The notes under the pieces are model-generated. The model did no database searches and had not been told where the DNA came from. It saw nothing but the letters and a program-made list of their open reading frames with translations. Of a stretch of DNA of 64,000 nucleotides, positions 8,528 through 17,359 are shown one piece after another. This DNA comes from Azoarcus indigens (lineage in GTDB: Bacteria; Pseudomonadota; Gammaproteobacteria; Burkholderiales; Rhodocyclaceae). The DNA lies in assembly GCF_004361735.1 (NCBI RefSeq), contig NZ_SNVV01000011.1, forward strand, positions 120,762-184,761, read 5' to 3'. Position 1 is the stretch's first letter. Each line of letters opens with the position of its first letter. A program made the translations under genes and the position numbers.

Positions 8528-10192
8528 CTAGAACCGCCGTACCACCTGCAGCCACACCCTGGGGCTGCGGTCGCTGTCGCTCTCGGGTCTTTCACCGCCC
8601 AGTTTCCAGGCCGCCATGGCGTTGAGCTGCCAGTCGCGGTCGGACCAACTGGCGCTTATGCCGGCGCCGGAGAGCTGGCGGTGGTTGTCGCCCTCGCTCC
8701 AGGGTTTCTTGTTGATGCGCACCGCGCCGTGGTCGGCGAAGGCGGCCAGCTGCCAGGCCGGGCTGAGGGCATAGCGCAGTTCCAGGCGGGCGAGCCAGCC
8801 CTCGTCGCCGCTGGCTTCGCCTTGCGGGTAGGCGCGCACGCCGTAGGCGCCGCCCAGGCTGAACTTCTCCGAGCTGTCCAGGTTGCCGTCGGCCCACTGG
8901 CCCTGCAGCTGGGCGTAGAAGCTGAAGCGCTCGTCCAGCCGCTGCAGCCGCAGCAGGCTGGGGTTGAGCTTGGTGAAGCCGCCGCGGCTGCGGGCGGTGA
9001 GGCTGTCCAGCAGGCGCAGCGCCTCGTCGTCCAGCTGCAGCCGGCCGTGGGCGAGTTCGAGGGCGAAGCTGTTTACCCCGCCGCCCAGCCAGTCATCCCG
9101 GCTGGTGCCGGAAAGGCTGGCGGTGAGCACTTGGGAGCGCTTGTCGTTGCGGCTGGCGAACAGGCCGATTTCGTCGCGCAGGCGCTTGTCGGCGTACTCC
9201 AGTCCGGCGCTGAGGGAGAAGTCGCGGGCGCGCACCAGCGGCTGTGCCAGCTGCACGGCGAAGATGCGGGCATTGCCCCGGGCGTCGAGCATGTCGAAGT
9301 CGCGCGCCAGCTGGTAGTCCATGTCCGAATAGGAGAGGCCCAGCCGGGTGCCCAGGGGACCGACCGGCAACTGGTAGGCGGCGCGGTAATAGCGCTGGTC
9401 CTCGTCCGAGCCCATGGCGCGCAGCGTCAGCCGGTCGCCCAGGCCTAGCGGGCTGTCCAAGTTCACCGTGGCGCCGAGGCGGTAGGCGCCGGTGTAGCGG
9501 TTGCCGAAGTTGTCGGCGTCTATCGCGCCGCTCAGCAGCGGGCCGGGGCGGACCTCCACCAGCAGGTCGGTGGTGCCGACGGTGGCGCCCGGCCGCAGCG
9601 TGGATTCCACCTCCACGCCGGGCGTTTCCTGCAACAGCAGGAGGCTGTGCTCCAGCGGCGCGGCGCGCACCGCGTCGCCCGGCCGCAGCGCGGCCAGCGG
9701 TGCCACCGCGGCGTTGGAGATACGGCCGTGGCGTTCCACCCGCACTTCGCCATAGTGGCCCTCCAGCACTGCGATGCGCACCATGCCGTCGTCGCCGATG
9801 TCCTGCGCAGGCAGGTAGGCGCGGGCCAGCGGGTAGCCGCGCTCGCGGTAGTGGCGGGTGATGCGCCCGGCGCCCTCCTGCAGTTCCGTCAAGGTCAGGC
9901 TGCGCTGGCGCAGGTCTGCCAGCAGCGCGAGCAGCTCGCCGCTGGCGATGGTGCTGTTGCCTTCGATGCTGAAACCGCTCACCGGCACCTGGCGGCCATC
10001 GTCGGCAGGCGCGGCGGCCGGCGACGCCGGCAGCTCCAGTTCCAGTTGCTGGCGCGGCGGCAGCTGCGGCGGACGTTGCTCGATGTCGCGCATGGACTGG
10101 CCGGCGTCCGGCGGGATGGAGGCGGCGTGCGTCAGCGGCAGGCCGAACAGGGTGCCGGCGACCAGCAACAGGAGAAGACGGGGCAGCGGCAT
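8528..10192 (-). CDS. TpsB: two-partner secretion outer-membrane transporter (ShlB/FhaC/HecB family)
   Basis: 554 residues from the ATG at 10190-10192, whose A is shared with the TpsA stop codon (TGATG), so translation is probably coupled. A signal peptide (cleavage near THAA) is followed by a linker and a POTRA domain starting VSGFSIEGNSTI. Then comes a ~330-residue beta-barrel. The TpsB/Omp85 loop motif appears as GVRAYPQGE (VRGY-like), and the last residues VWLQVVRRF end in Phe as expected for an outer-membrane barrel. It threads the unfolded TpsA protein across the outer membrane. A longer upstream frame exists, but it overlaps TpsA and lacks a signal peptide. Confidence 0.93.
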   Translation of the reverse strand: MPLPRLLLLLVAGTLFGLPLTHAASIPPDAGQSMRDIEQRPPQLPPRQQLELELPASPAAAPADDGRQVPVSGFSIEGNSTIASGELLALLADLRQRSLTLTELQEGAGRITRHYRERGYPLARAYLPAQDIGDDGMVRIAVLEGHYGEVRVERHGRISNAAVAPLAALRPGDAVRAAPLEHSLLLLQETPGVEVESTLRPGATVGTTDLLVEVRPGPLLSGAIDADNFGNRYTGAYRLGATVNLDSPLGLGDRLTLRAMGSDEDQRYYRAAYQLPVGPLGTRLGLSYSDMDYQLARDFDMLDARGNARIFAVQLAQPLVRARDFSLSAGLEYADKRLRDEIGLFASRNDKRSQVLTASLSGTSRDDWLGGGVNSFALELAHGRLQLDDEALRLLDSLTARSRGGFTKLNPSLLRLQRLDERFSFYAQLQGQWADGNLDSSEKFSLGGAYGVRAYPQGEASGDEGWLARLELRYALSPAWQLAAFADHGAVRINKKPWSEGDNHRQLSGAGISASWSDRDWQLNAMAAWKLGGERPESDSDRSPRVWLQVVRRF

Positions 10193-13100
10193 CAGCGGCC
10201 TCCCGGGGCGCAGTCCCGTGGGTTCTCGCCCTCGCCGGCGCAGCCGCCTCCGCCGCCACTTCCGGGCAGGCGCAGGCCGCCGTCCACGATCTGGTAGGGC
10301 GGCGGCAGCGCGGGTACGCGCGCATCGGCCAGGCCGGCGGGCAGCACCGCCTCGCTGCGGGGCTGGTCCGCCTGCTGGGCGGAGGCCTGCGCTTCCTGCA
10401 CCCCGGCCGGCAGCGCGGTCGGGTCCAGCGGAATGCTGACGTCGCCCGGCCCCACGTCGGCCCGTATCACCCACAGGCCAGGGTTGCGCTGGACGACCAG
10501 GTAGTTGCCGGAGGCCAGTTCACCTTCCACGGTGAGGACGTAGAGGCCGGGCGCGCTGCCGGCGTCCAGACCGAAGCTGTTGCGCAGCCCGGCGAGCACC
10601 GATTCGTCCTCGCCGGGAGCGAGGTTGTCGGCGCGGAGGCCGGGGTCCAGGAGGCTGCCCTCGCCGGCGGTGGAACTGCCGCCGTTGGCGCTGACGACGA
10701 TGGGCCGCGGCATTATGGTCAGGCTGGCGCCGCTGGTGCCGGCGTAGAGGATGTCGTAACCCCACTCGCCGGAATACAGATCGTCGCTTATCGTCAGCGT
10801 GCCGGCGGCGGTGCTGTAGCTGCCGGCGTCCGGCGTGGCGGCGGTGTAGCTCAGCTGCCCACCGAGGGTAAGTTCGCCCAGGCTGGTGGTGTAGGCCCAG
10901 GCGCCGCCGCTGTTGCCGTCGTAGGTGGTGGTGAGGCTGCCGGCGGCGCCGGTGACCGTCAGTGGCGTCAGGAAGGCGCGCAGCAGCGGCCGGCTGTGAC
11001 CCTCGTAGATGCGCCACAGGCGGCCGCTGCCGCCCTGGGCGTCCACGTTCCAGCCGGCGCCAGCGTAGGTGGCCAGCGATTGTGCCTGGGCGGTGGTGAG
11101 GCCGCTGACGCCGGCCTGGCTGCCGCCGGCGGTGGCCTGGGCGCGGCCGCTGGCTTCCATGTCCCAGAAGGAGGCGCTGGCGCTGAAGCTGCCGCTGCCC
11201 ACCAGGCCGCCGGCGCCGCCGCTGGCGCTCACCGGCCCGGCGGCATACCCGCGGGTGATGCTGCCGGCGTTGGCCAGGCCGGCGAGGCCGCCGACGTTGT
11301 TGCCGCCGCTGACGCCGCCGCTGGCGTAGGCATCGCTGATGGCGACGCCGCTCATGATGCCGACCAGCCCGCCCACCGAACTGTTGCCGGCCACGCTGGC
11401 GCTGGACGCGGACTGCAGGATGCTGCCACCGGCCTCGCCCACCAGCCCGCCGACGCCGCTGCCGCCGCTGACGCTGCCGCGGCTCCAGGACTGGCTGACG
11501 CTGCCGCTGCTGTAGCCGACTAGTCCGCCCAGGTCCGACTTGCTGGCGCTGCCGCTCACCGCCACTTCTGCCCAGCTGCGGCTGAGTTGTCCGGTGCTGG
11601 TGCCCACCAGCCCGCCGATGGCGAGGCCGGCGGCGCTGTCTTGCGCCGTCACCGCGCCACGCATGCCGCTGTCCGCCACCGTGCCGCCGCTGAAGCCGGC
11701 TACGCCGCCGACCGCGCCGGCGCCGCTGACGGTGCCGTCCACCACCACCTGGCGCACCGCGCCATTACTGAAGCCCACCACCGCGCCAACCACGTTGCCG
11801 CCGGCCACGTCCACCTGGGTGAGCACCAGGTTGGCGATGCTGGCGGCGGCGGAGGTGGCGCCGAACAGGCCGACATAGGTGGCGCCCGGCCGGGCGATGC
11901 GCAGTTGTTCCACCGTGTGGCCGCCGCCATCCAGCCGGCCGCTGAAGTTGGAGGTGATGCCGCCCACCGGCAGGAAGCCGGCGGCGGTCCACATGCCGGA
12001 CTGGCTGTAGGCGGGCAGGCTGAAATCCCGCGCCAGCCGGTAGCTGGCCGCCAGGTTCAGCGACATCAGCTGCAGCTGATGGGCGTTGCGGATGTCGGTG
12101 GCGTATTCCCAGCGTCCCATCGGCCGGGTGGCGCCGGCATTGCTCCACCAGTCGCTGTTGAAGTCAAAGGCGGCGTAGGCGCTGGATTTATAGGCGTAGT
12201 TGGCGGCCCCGGACTGCGCCGGGTCGCTGGTGACGCTGGCCAGCCCGCTGCTGCTGCCGCCGGCGGCGCTGCCCACTGCCGCCAGCACGGGGTTGGTGTA
12301 GCTGTCCCAGTAGCTGCTGCCGACCGCGCCGGCACCGTAGGCGCTGCCGTTGTTGCCGACGAGGGCGCCGGCAGTGGCGCCGGATACGCTGCCGGTGGCG
12401 TAGCTGAGGCTGACGCTGCCGGCATTGACGCCCACCAGGCCGCCGGCCACGCCGCTGGCGCTCACCTGCCCCAGCGCGTAGCTGCGGCTGATGGCGGCGC
12501 CCTCGGTGAGGCCGGCCAGCCCGCCCACCGCATCGCCGCCGCGCACCGCCCCGCTGGCATAGGCCTGGTCCACCGTGCTGCCCTGGCCAGCGCCGGCCGC
12601 CGCGTTCTCGCCGATCAGGCCGCCGACGTGCTGCGCGGCGGCGGCGCGCACTTCACCGCTGGCATGGACGCGGTTCAGGGTGCCCTGCCGGCTGGCGCCG
12701 AGCAGGCCGCCGACGCCGCGGGCGGCGAGGGCGTCCGGCAGTGTCACCGCCACCTCGGCGCTGCTGTCGCGCACGCTGCCCTGGTTGTGCAGCCCGACCA
12801 GGCCGCCGACGTAGTCGCCCTCGCCGCCGACCGTGCCGCTGGCATGAACGCCGGCGATCTCGCCGCCTTCGTAGCGGCCGGCCAGCGCGCCCACCCGGCT
12901 GCCGCCGGCGATGTTCACCGCTTCCAGCGTCAGGTTGCGCACGTGGGCGCTGGCGGTGGCATTGCCGATCAGGCCGACATCGGCCCCGCCGGAGCGGGCG
13001 ATGGCGAGACCGCTGATGCGGTGGCCCAGGCCGTCCAGCGTGCCGCCGAAGTCGCTCAGCGGCATGAAGCCGGCGCCGCCGTTCCAGCCGGCGGTGGCGC

Positions 13101-15138
13101 TGGCGTCCACATCGCGGCCGAGGGCGAAGGCGGCGCCGGTGCCGGCGGGGATGGCCTGCAGGTCGGCGGCGGAATTCACCAGCATGTAGCTCGCCAGCGG
13201 CGCGCCGATGTGGGCGGCGTAGTCGGTGGGCGCGGTGTAGTCCGCCGGGTTGTAGTAGATGCGCACCTCGCCGGCGCCGCCGCTGAAGGCCACCCGCGCG
13301 CCGCTGCCGAAGCTCACCGTGCCGGTGCCGTTGCCACCGCTGTCGGCCCGCAGCGTCAGATTGCCGCCGGCGCCATCGCGGCTCACCACTACGCCGGGGG
13401 CGAAGACGATGTCGCGGCTGGCGCTCAGCGTCAGGCTCCGGGTGGAGGTCCAGCCGAAGCTGCTGGCCACCGTGATGTCGCCCGCCTGGCTGCCGCTGCC
13501 GCCGGTAGTGACGGTGACATCCGCGGTGGCCAGGGCGTTGCTCAGCGCGGTGGTGTTGATCACCGCGTTGTCGCCGGTCGGGCTGAACACACCGCCGCTG
13601 GAGCTGCTGTTGCTGGCGCCGGCGGCGGCGATGGTGACGTTGCGCGGGTCCAGCAGCAGGCTGCCGCGCTGGCCGGCGGTGGCGCCCATGTCCACCGCGC
13701 CGTCGAAGCCGAGCAGGCCGCGGCTGGAGACTTCGGCGCTGCCGCCGTCGCCGCCCGCGCTACCACCGCGGGCGCTGAGCTTGCCGCGGAAATCGGTGTG
13801 CTCCTCCGACCACAGCACCACGCTGCCGCCGTCGCCTAGGTCGATGGCGTCCGCCCGCAGCGCGCTGGCGGCATCCACCGTGGTGTGCCCGGCCCGCGCC
13901 AGCTCGCCGCCGCCCTGCCAGTCGCCGCCGACGCGGATGCGGCCGCCACCGGCGCTGCCTGCGGCGTCCACCGTGGCGCCGGCCAGTTCCACGCCGCGGC
14001 CGGTGATGGCGATCTCGCCGCCGTGCTCTCCCTCGCCCCAGCCGCTGGCGTCCACCGTGCCGGCCACCTGCGCGCGGCTGCCATCGCCCTCGCCGCCCTG
14101 CAGGGAGATGCGGCCGTTCTTCTCGCCCAGGCTGCGCGCCTCGATCACGCCGCTGTTGTTTACCACCGTCTGCAGCAGGGCGTCGCCGGCGGCGGCGGTC
14201 ATCAGCACGGTGCCGCCGTCGGCCTGGACCAGCTGGCGGTTGTCCGCCAGCGCGCCGGCCAGGCCTTCGTCCACCTGCACCCGCAGCAGGCCGTCGCCGG
14301 CGAAGTCCAGGGTGATCTGCCGGCCGGCGGCCAGCGCCACCGTGCCCAGGCGGGCGCCGATCACGCCCTGGTTGATCACGCTGCCGCCCAGCAGCGCCAC
14401 CGCGCCGCCGTCGGTGGCGGTCATGCGGCCGAGGTTGAGCACCTGCGCCGGCGCGGCCTCGCCGCGGAAGCGGTAGCGGCCGGCGGCGAAGTCCTCGTTG
14501 GACAGATCCAGCGTGGAGGCCACCAGCGCGCCGACGTCCACCTGCGCGCCGGCGCCGAAGAGAATGCCGTTGGGGTTGATGAGGAAAACCCGGCCGTTGG
14601 CCTCCAGCTGACCGAGGATGCGGGAGCCGTCGCTGCCCAGCACCCGGTTGAGCGCCACCGCATCGGCGCCCGGCTGCCGGAAGGTGACGCGGTTGCCGGC
14701 TCCGACGTCGAAGCGCTGCCAGTCGATCGCCAGCTTGCCACTGCGCTGGTCTATCACCAGCTGCCTGCCGTCCGGCGCCTGAATGCTGCCCTCGCCGAGC
14801 ACCACGCTGCCGCCCTGCGGCAGCTCGGTGGCCTGGGCGGGGGGCTGAATTGTGGCGAGGCCGAGGAGCAAGCAGAGGGGAGAAAGGCGGAGAGAGGGGC
14901 GATGCGCCGGCCACCGGCGTGGCGCGCTGCCGACGGTCGAGGCGCCAGCCGCTCGCCCTGCCGCCTGCGCCGCAACATCTTTGAGGGCCGGCGGCGGAGG
15001 GCGGCAGATGCCGGTGGCGGCGCTGCCGCGCCCGTTCGCCGGCCGGGCCTTGGACCTTGTCCTGGTTTTGGCGAGTTCGCTGCCTGCCACCCAAGCCCGC
15101 CTGCCTGCGTCCCAGATCAGCTTGAATATCCGGTTCAT
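10192..15138 (-). CDS. TpsA: filamentous-haemagglutinin-family adhesin with GLUG repeats
   Basis: 1648 residues. The ATG at 15136-15138 was chosen because GGAGG lies 5 bases upstream and the protein then begins with MNRIFKLIWD, the extended signal peptide (ESPR) of type V secretion. The TPS domain follows the signal-peptide region (ending near PPAQATEL) and carries the NPNGI signature in FLINPNGILFGAGAQVDVG. Two blocks of GLUG-type repeats (VGGLVG..., about 12940-12300 and 11900-11080) and an MBG/YDG-like domain (~10955-10450) make up the passenger. The C-terminus is Gly-rich with a cysteine pair, C1633 and C1643, resembling the anchoring pair of HMW1-type adhesins. No toxin domain is visible. 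Gene order A then B matches hmw-type loci. Strong Gly/Ala/Ser bias produces long antisense frames that should be ignored. Confidence 0.93.
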   Translation of the reverse strand: MNRIFKLIWDAGRRAWVAGSELAKTRTRSKARPANGRGSAATGICRPPPPALKDVAAQAAGRAAGASTVGSAPRRWPAHRPSLRLSPLCLLLGLATIQPPAQATELPQGGSVVLGEGSIQAPDGRQLVIDQRSGKLAIDWQRFDVGAGNRVTFRQPGADAVALNRVLGSDGSRILGQLEANGRVFLINPNGILFGAGAQVDVGALVASTLDLSNEDFAAGRYRFRGEAAPAQVLNLGRMTATDGGAVALLGGSVINQGVIGARLGTVALAAGRQITLDFAGDGLLRVQVDEGLAGALADNRQLVQADGGTVLMTAAAGDALLQTVVNNSGVIEARSLGEKNGRISLQGGEGDGSRAQVAGTVDASGWGEGEHGGEIAITGRGVELAGATVDAAGSAGGGRIRVGGDWQGGGELARAGHTTVDAASALRADAIDLGDGGSVVLWSEEHTDFRGKLSARGGSAGGDGGSAEVSSRGLLGFDGAVDMGATAGQRGSLLLDPRNVTIAAAGASNSSSSGGVFSPTGDNAVINTTALSNALATADVTVTTGGSGSQAGDITVASSFGWTSTRSLTLSASRDIVFAPGVVVSRDGAGGNLTLRADSGGNGTGTVSFGSGARVAFSGGAGEVRIYYNPADYTAPTDYAAHIGAPLASYMLVNSAADLQAIPAGTGAAFALGRDVDASATAGWNGGAGFMPLSDFGGTLDGLGHRISGLAIARSGGADVGLIGNATASAHVRNLTLEAVNIAGGSRVGALAGRYEGGEIAGVHASGTVGGEGDYVGGLVGLHNQGSVRDSSAEVAVTLPDALAARGVGGLLGASRQGTLNRVHASGEVRAAAAQHVGGLIGENAAAGAGQGSTVDQAYASGAVRGGDAVGGLAGLTEGAAISRSYALGQVSASGVAGGLVGVNAGSVSLSYATGSVSGATAGALVGNNGSAYGAGAVGSSYWDSYTNPVLAAVGSAAGGSSSGLASVTSDPAQSGAANYAYKSSAYAAFDFNSDWWSNAGATRPMGRWEYATDIRNAHQLQLMSLNLAASYRLARDFSLPAYSQSGMWTAAGFLPVGGITSNFSGRLDGGGHTVEQLRIARPGATYVGLFGATSAAASIANLVLTQVDVAGGNVVGAVVGFSNGAVRQVVVDGTVSGAGAVGGVAGFSGGTVADSGMRGAVTAQDSAAGLAIGGLVGTSTGQLSRSWAEVAVSGSASKSDLGGLVGYSSGSVSQSWSRGSVSGGSGVGGLVGEAGGSILQSASSASVAGNSSVGGLVGIMSGVAISDAYASGGVSGGNNVGGLAGLANAGSITRGYAAGPVSASGGAGGLVGSGSFSASASFWDMEASGRAQATAGGSQAGVSGLTTAQAQSLATYAGAGWNVDAQGGSGRLWRIYEGHSRPLLRAFLTPLTVTGAAGSLTTTYDGNSGGAWAYTTSLGELTLGGQLSYTAATPDAGSYSTAAGTLTISDDLYSGEWGYDILYAGTSGASLTIMPRPIVVSANGGSSTAGEGSLLDPGLRADNLAPGEDESVLAGLRNSFGLDAGSAPGLYVLTVEGELASGNYLVVQRNPGLWVIRADVGPGDVSIPLDPTALPAGVQEAQASAQQADQPRSEAVLPAGLADARVPALPPPYQIVDGGLRLPGSGGGGGCAGEGENPRDCAPGGR

Positions 15139-15143
15139 GCCTG

Positions 15144-15148
15144 CCTCC
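15144..15148 (-). promoter_or_regulatory. Ribosome binding site of tpsA
   Basis: GGAGG on the minus strand, 5 bases before the ATG at 15138. It decides the start against the ATG four codons upstream (15150), which would place this sequence inside the gene. Confidence 0.7.
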
Positions 15149-15879
15149 ATCCATCCGTTTCCCGTGCGTGCTCGCCAGCGCAGGGGGCGGGCGCGAGAGC
15201 CACGGGAGCAAAACAGAGACCCGGATCGGGGCGGGAGCTGCTAGGTCTTTTTTCCGATGCCCTGCATGGGGAGGGCTGCCGAACCGCCATTCGCTGCGCT
15301 TCTCCCGAGCTGCGCAGGAGAACGCGGCCGGCCGGTGCTTTGGGCGGGACGCCCGCCGTTCCGGGCCGGGTGGGCGCTGCGGGTCATTTACGGGAAGAGG
15401 CTGAAAAAAATGCCCCTCTCAGCCATAAGGAGTAGCCGTTCCGCGGGTAGGGTTTAAGGCCGTTCTGCAGGGGGTTCCGTGCGAAGGCGGAGAGGAGGAA
15501 GGGCTGCGCATCCGCCCCCAAGGGGGCGGGAGCGTTTTTCTCCGCGTGGATTTGTCTGCGAACGGGATGGGCCGGGCATGGGCGGCAAGGCCACGCGGGG
15601 GGGGGGGCTGCGGGCTGGTTTTCACCGGTCTTGCCCGCGTCGCTGCCAGTGGGGCGGGACGGGCAGTGAGGCCCTCGTCTGCCGCTCTTCGCATGGGTTC
15701 TGGCGGCAAAGCGGAGCACCGCGCCGCCCGGCGGAGCAGTCATGGGACCGAGGCCGAAGGGCGGGCCGGGGCGGAGGGATAGGGCGCTCGGACTTCTGCC
15801 GCCGCCACTTTTGGGGCCGCTCTTCTCCTCGGCCCTTGGACGCCCGGGAGAAGGCGTCAGGCCTCCACCTTGCGGAGGT

Positions 15880-15968
15880 CTAGAACTGCCGCACCGCCTG
15901 CAGCCGCGCCCCGCGGGGGGTGGCCGGCGGCAGTAGCGAAGAGGCGGCGGCTGCGCTGGCGAGCCGTG
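15880..15968 (-). pseudogene. Possible 3' remnant of a second tpsB
   Basis: The minus-strand frame ending at a TAG (15882-15880) gives a C-terminus ...TPRGARLQAVRQF, which parallels ...SPRVWLQVVRRF of the intact TpsB ending at 8528. The DNA of the last dozen codons is alike, with differences mainly at third positions (TAGAACYGCCGYACCRCCTG on the plus strand at both places). Upstream of about 28 residues the similarity disappears. The match is short, so chance or another outer-membrane barrel is possible. Confidence 0.35.
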
Positions 15969-16111
15969 TCGCACTCGGCGGGCGGCCGGTGGGGGGACGC
16001 ATGCGCCGGCCAGCGGCGGTGCGCGAGCGTGGGCGTCCGCCTGCGAGGGGCGCCGGGCGTCGCCGGAGCGCGCCTGCCGCCAGGGGGCGCCACCAGCGCG
16101 GCTTCAACCGC

Positions 16112-16558
16112 TTACTTGCGGAAATCCCGGTGGCAGGCCTTGCAGCTGTCGTACACCGCGTCGTAGGCCTGTTTCGCCGCGGCCTTGTCACCGCCGGCGG
16201 CGGCGCTGGCCAGGGTGTCGGTGGCGGCGATGAAACGCTGGCGCGCGGCCTCGAAGGCCTCGGGCCGCTTCCACACGTCGGCGGTGGATTTGCTCGGCGG
16301 GTAGTCGGTATCCGGGCCGAAGTAGCTCCACGGCGCGTCGCGCTGGGCGACCAGGGCCTGGGCGAGGTGGGCGAAGGCCTGCTGCTCGTACTTGTCGTCG
16401 CGCAGCATGGTGCCCATGGGTTCGAAGGCGCGGATGAAGCCCTTGAAGGCTTCCTGGCGGTGTTTCACCGGCTGGCCGGGGCGGGTGTCTTCCACTTTTC
16501 CGCCACAGGCGGCGAGGGCGAGGCTGGCGAGGATCGGGGGCAGGAGCAGGCGGCGCAT
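16112..16558 (-). CDS. Cytochrome c' family lipoprotein
   Basis: 148 residues from the ATG at 16556-16558. The signal peptide ends in a lipobox (LALAAC, Cys18), so the protein is probably lipid-anchored. The C-terminal heme-binding motif is CKACHRDFRK (C139, C142, His143), at the very end as in class II cytochromes c'. Conserved helical segments such as FKGFIRAFEPMGTML and AFEAARQRFIAATDTLA fit the four-helix bundle. Such proteins bind NO or transfer electrons in the periplasm. Upstream in-frame codons extend to 17158 but overlap a TonB-receptor fragment on the other strand and have no signal sequence. Confidence 0.85.
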   Translation of the reverse strand: MRRLLLPPILASLALAACGGKVEDTRPGQPVKHRQEAFKGFIRAFEPMGTMLRDDKYEQQAFAHLAQALVAQRDAPWSYFGPDTDYPPSKSTADVWKRPEAFEAARQRFIAATDTLASAAAGGDKAAAKQAYDAVYDSCKACHRDFRK

Positions 16559-16798
16559 TGGCTGGGCATCGGGAGCAAGGTGGGTGGCGCGCGGGTGCAT
16601 CCGGACGGCGCTGCGACCGGCGGGGAGGGTTTCCGCGATGTGGGCAGGGATTATAGGGGCGCCGTCGGAAGGCTGCTTTTTGCCGGCGGGACGCACGCCG
16701 GGGGGCTGGACCCGGGGCCGCCTTCTGTTCCGCTGGCGCAGCCCCGGCCGGCGGGTGTCGTCGCCCAGCCGAGCAATGACGCCACCCCCAGCGCAGCA

Positions 16799-16990
16799 AT
16801 CAAGGTCGTCCTGCCCGGCTATGCCCTGTTCAACGCCCTGGCGTGCTACCAAGTGGATGCGAAGACGGATGTGGCGCTCAACGTCAGCAAGCTGTTCGAT
16901 CGCACCCACTACCGCCGCCACGGCTTCCACGGCGGCGCCATCTTCGGCGATCCACGGCGCATCGCGCTGAGCCTGAACAGCCGCTTCTGA
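16799..16990 (+). pseudogene. 3' fragment of a TonB-dependent siderophore receptor
   Basis: A plus-strand frame ending at the TGA 16988-16990 encodes the closing strands of a TonB-dependent receptor. It contains PGYALFNALACYQV, then ALNVSKLFDRTHYRR, then FGDPRRIALSLNSRF with the terminal Phe. In FhuE/FoxA/FpvA-type receptors this is the last ~60 residues ('NV.NLFD..Y', 'GDPR...L..RF'). The remaining ~650 residues are missing; upstream lies the promoter region of the divergent cytochrome c' gene. This is a deletion remnant. Confidence 0.75.
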
Positions 16991-17042
16991 GCGCGGTCCA
17001 TCGGCCAGGTGCAGTAGTCGCCGCGGCCACCGCCTCCGCCGC

Positions 17043-17075
17043 AAAGGCAGGGACTCCGCCGGTGCCCCTGCCTTT
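17043..17075. terminator. Hairpin downstream of the receptor fragment
   Basis: AAAGGCAGGG (17043-17052) pairs perfectly with CCCTGCCTTT (17066-17075). It sits ~50 bases after the TonB-receptor fragment's stop and may be that gene's surviving terminator, though the T-run is short. Confidence 0.4.
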
Positions 17076-17359
17076 CCAGGCAAGCCAGCCAGCTCCGGCC
17101 CAAGCGCAGCGCGTCCGATGATGGGTTCCGCCGCGATTCCGTTTCCGCGCGCTTTCATCGCACGGCCGTCTCCGGCTGCTCAACCGCCCCGGCGGCAAAG
17201 CGCCATCCTCGGCGTCATTCCCGTAAAGCCCGCACAAACGCGCCATCCATCGGAACCTCCAGGCCGCCGGCATGTCCCTGCGCCATGCTCGCGCGGCCGG
17301 CGCCTGCCTGTAGCCCCGCGGCGCGGGTGGGCATGCGGTCCACAACAGGAGGAGACCCG

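Larger units (their letters stand above)
15139..16111. other. Long intergenic region upstream of tpsA with gene remnants
   Basis: 973 bases between tpsA and the cytochrome c' gene. Several frames are open because of the high GC content, but their products are Pro/Arg/Ala-rich and match no family I know. The one recognisable item is a TpsB-like C-terminus at 15880-15968. The tpsA promoter must be here; a candidate is not obvious. Confidence 0.5.
16559..17359. other. Intergenic region with TonB-receptor fragment
   Basis: 801 bases without an intact gene. It contains a 3' piece of a TonB-dependent receptor (16799-16990) and a hairpin (17043-17075). The remainder shows no recognisable coding. 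Confidence 0.5.

Noticed and set aside
11587..13839. 750-codon plus-strand open frame antisense to tpsA
   Set aside because: The product is Ala/Gly/His/Gln-rich with no family motif. It mirrors the codon bias of the Gly/Ala-rich TpsA on the other strand.
10192..15138. TpsA as a contact-dependent inhibition (CdiA) toxin
   Set aside because: No VENN-like motif, no toxin domain and no immunity gene behind it; the C-terminus is a Gly-rich tail with a cysteine pair.
15384..15974. 196-codon minus-strand frame in the gap upstream of tpsA
   Set aside because: Pro/Arg/Ser-rich without secondary-structure pattern or known motif; not called as a gene.
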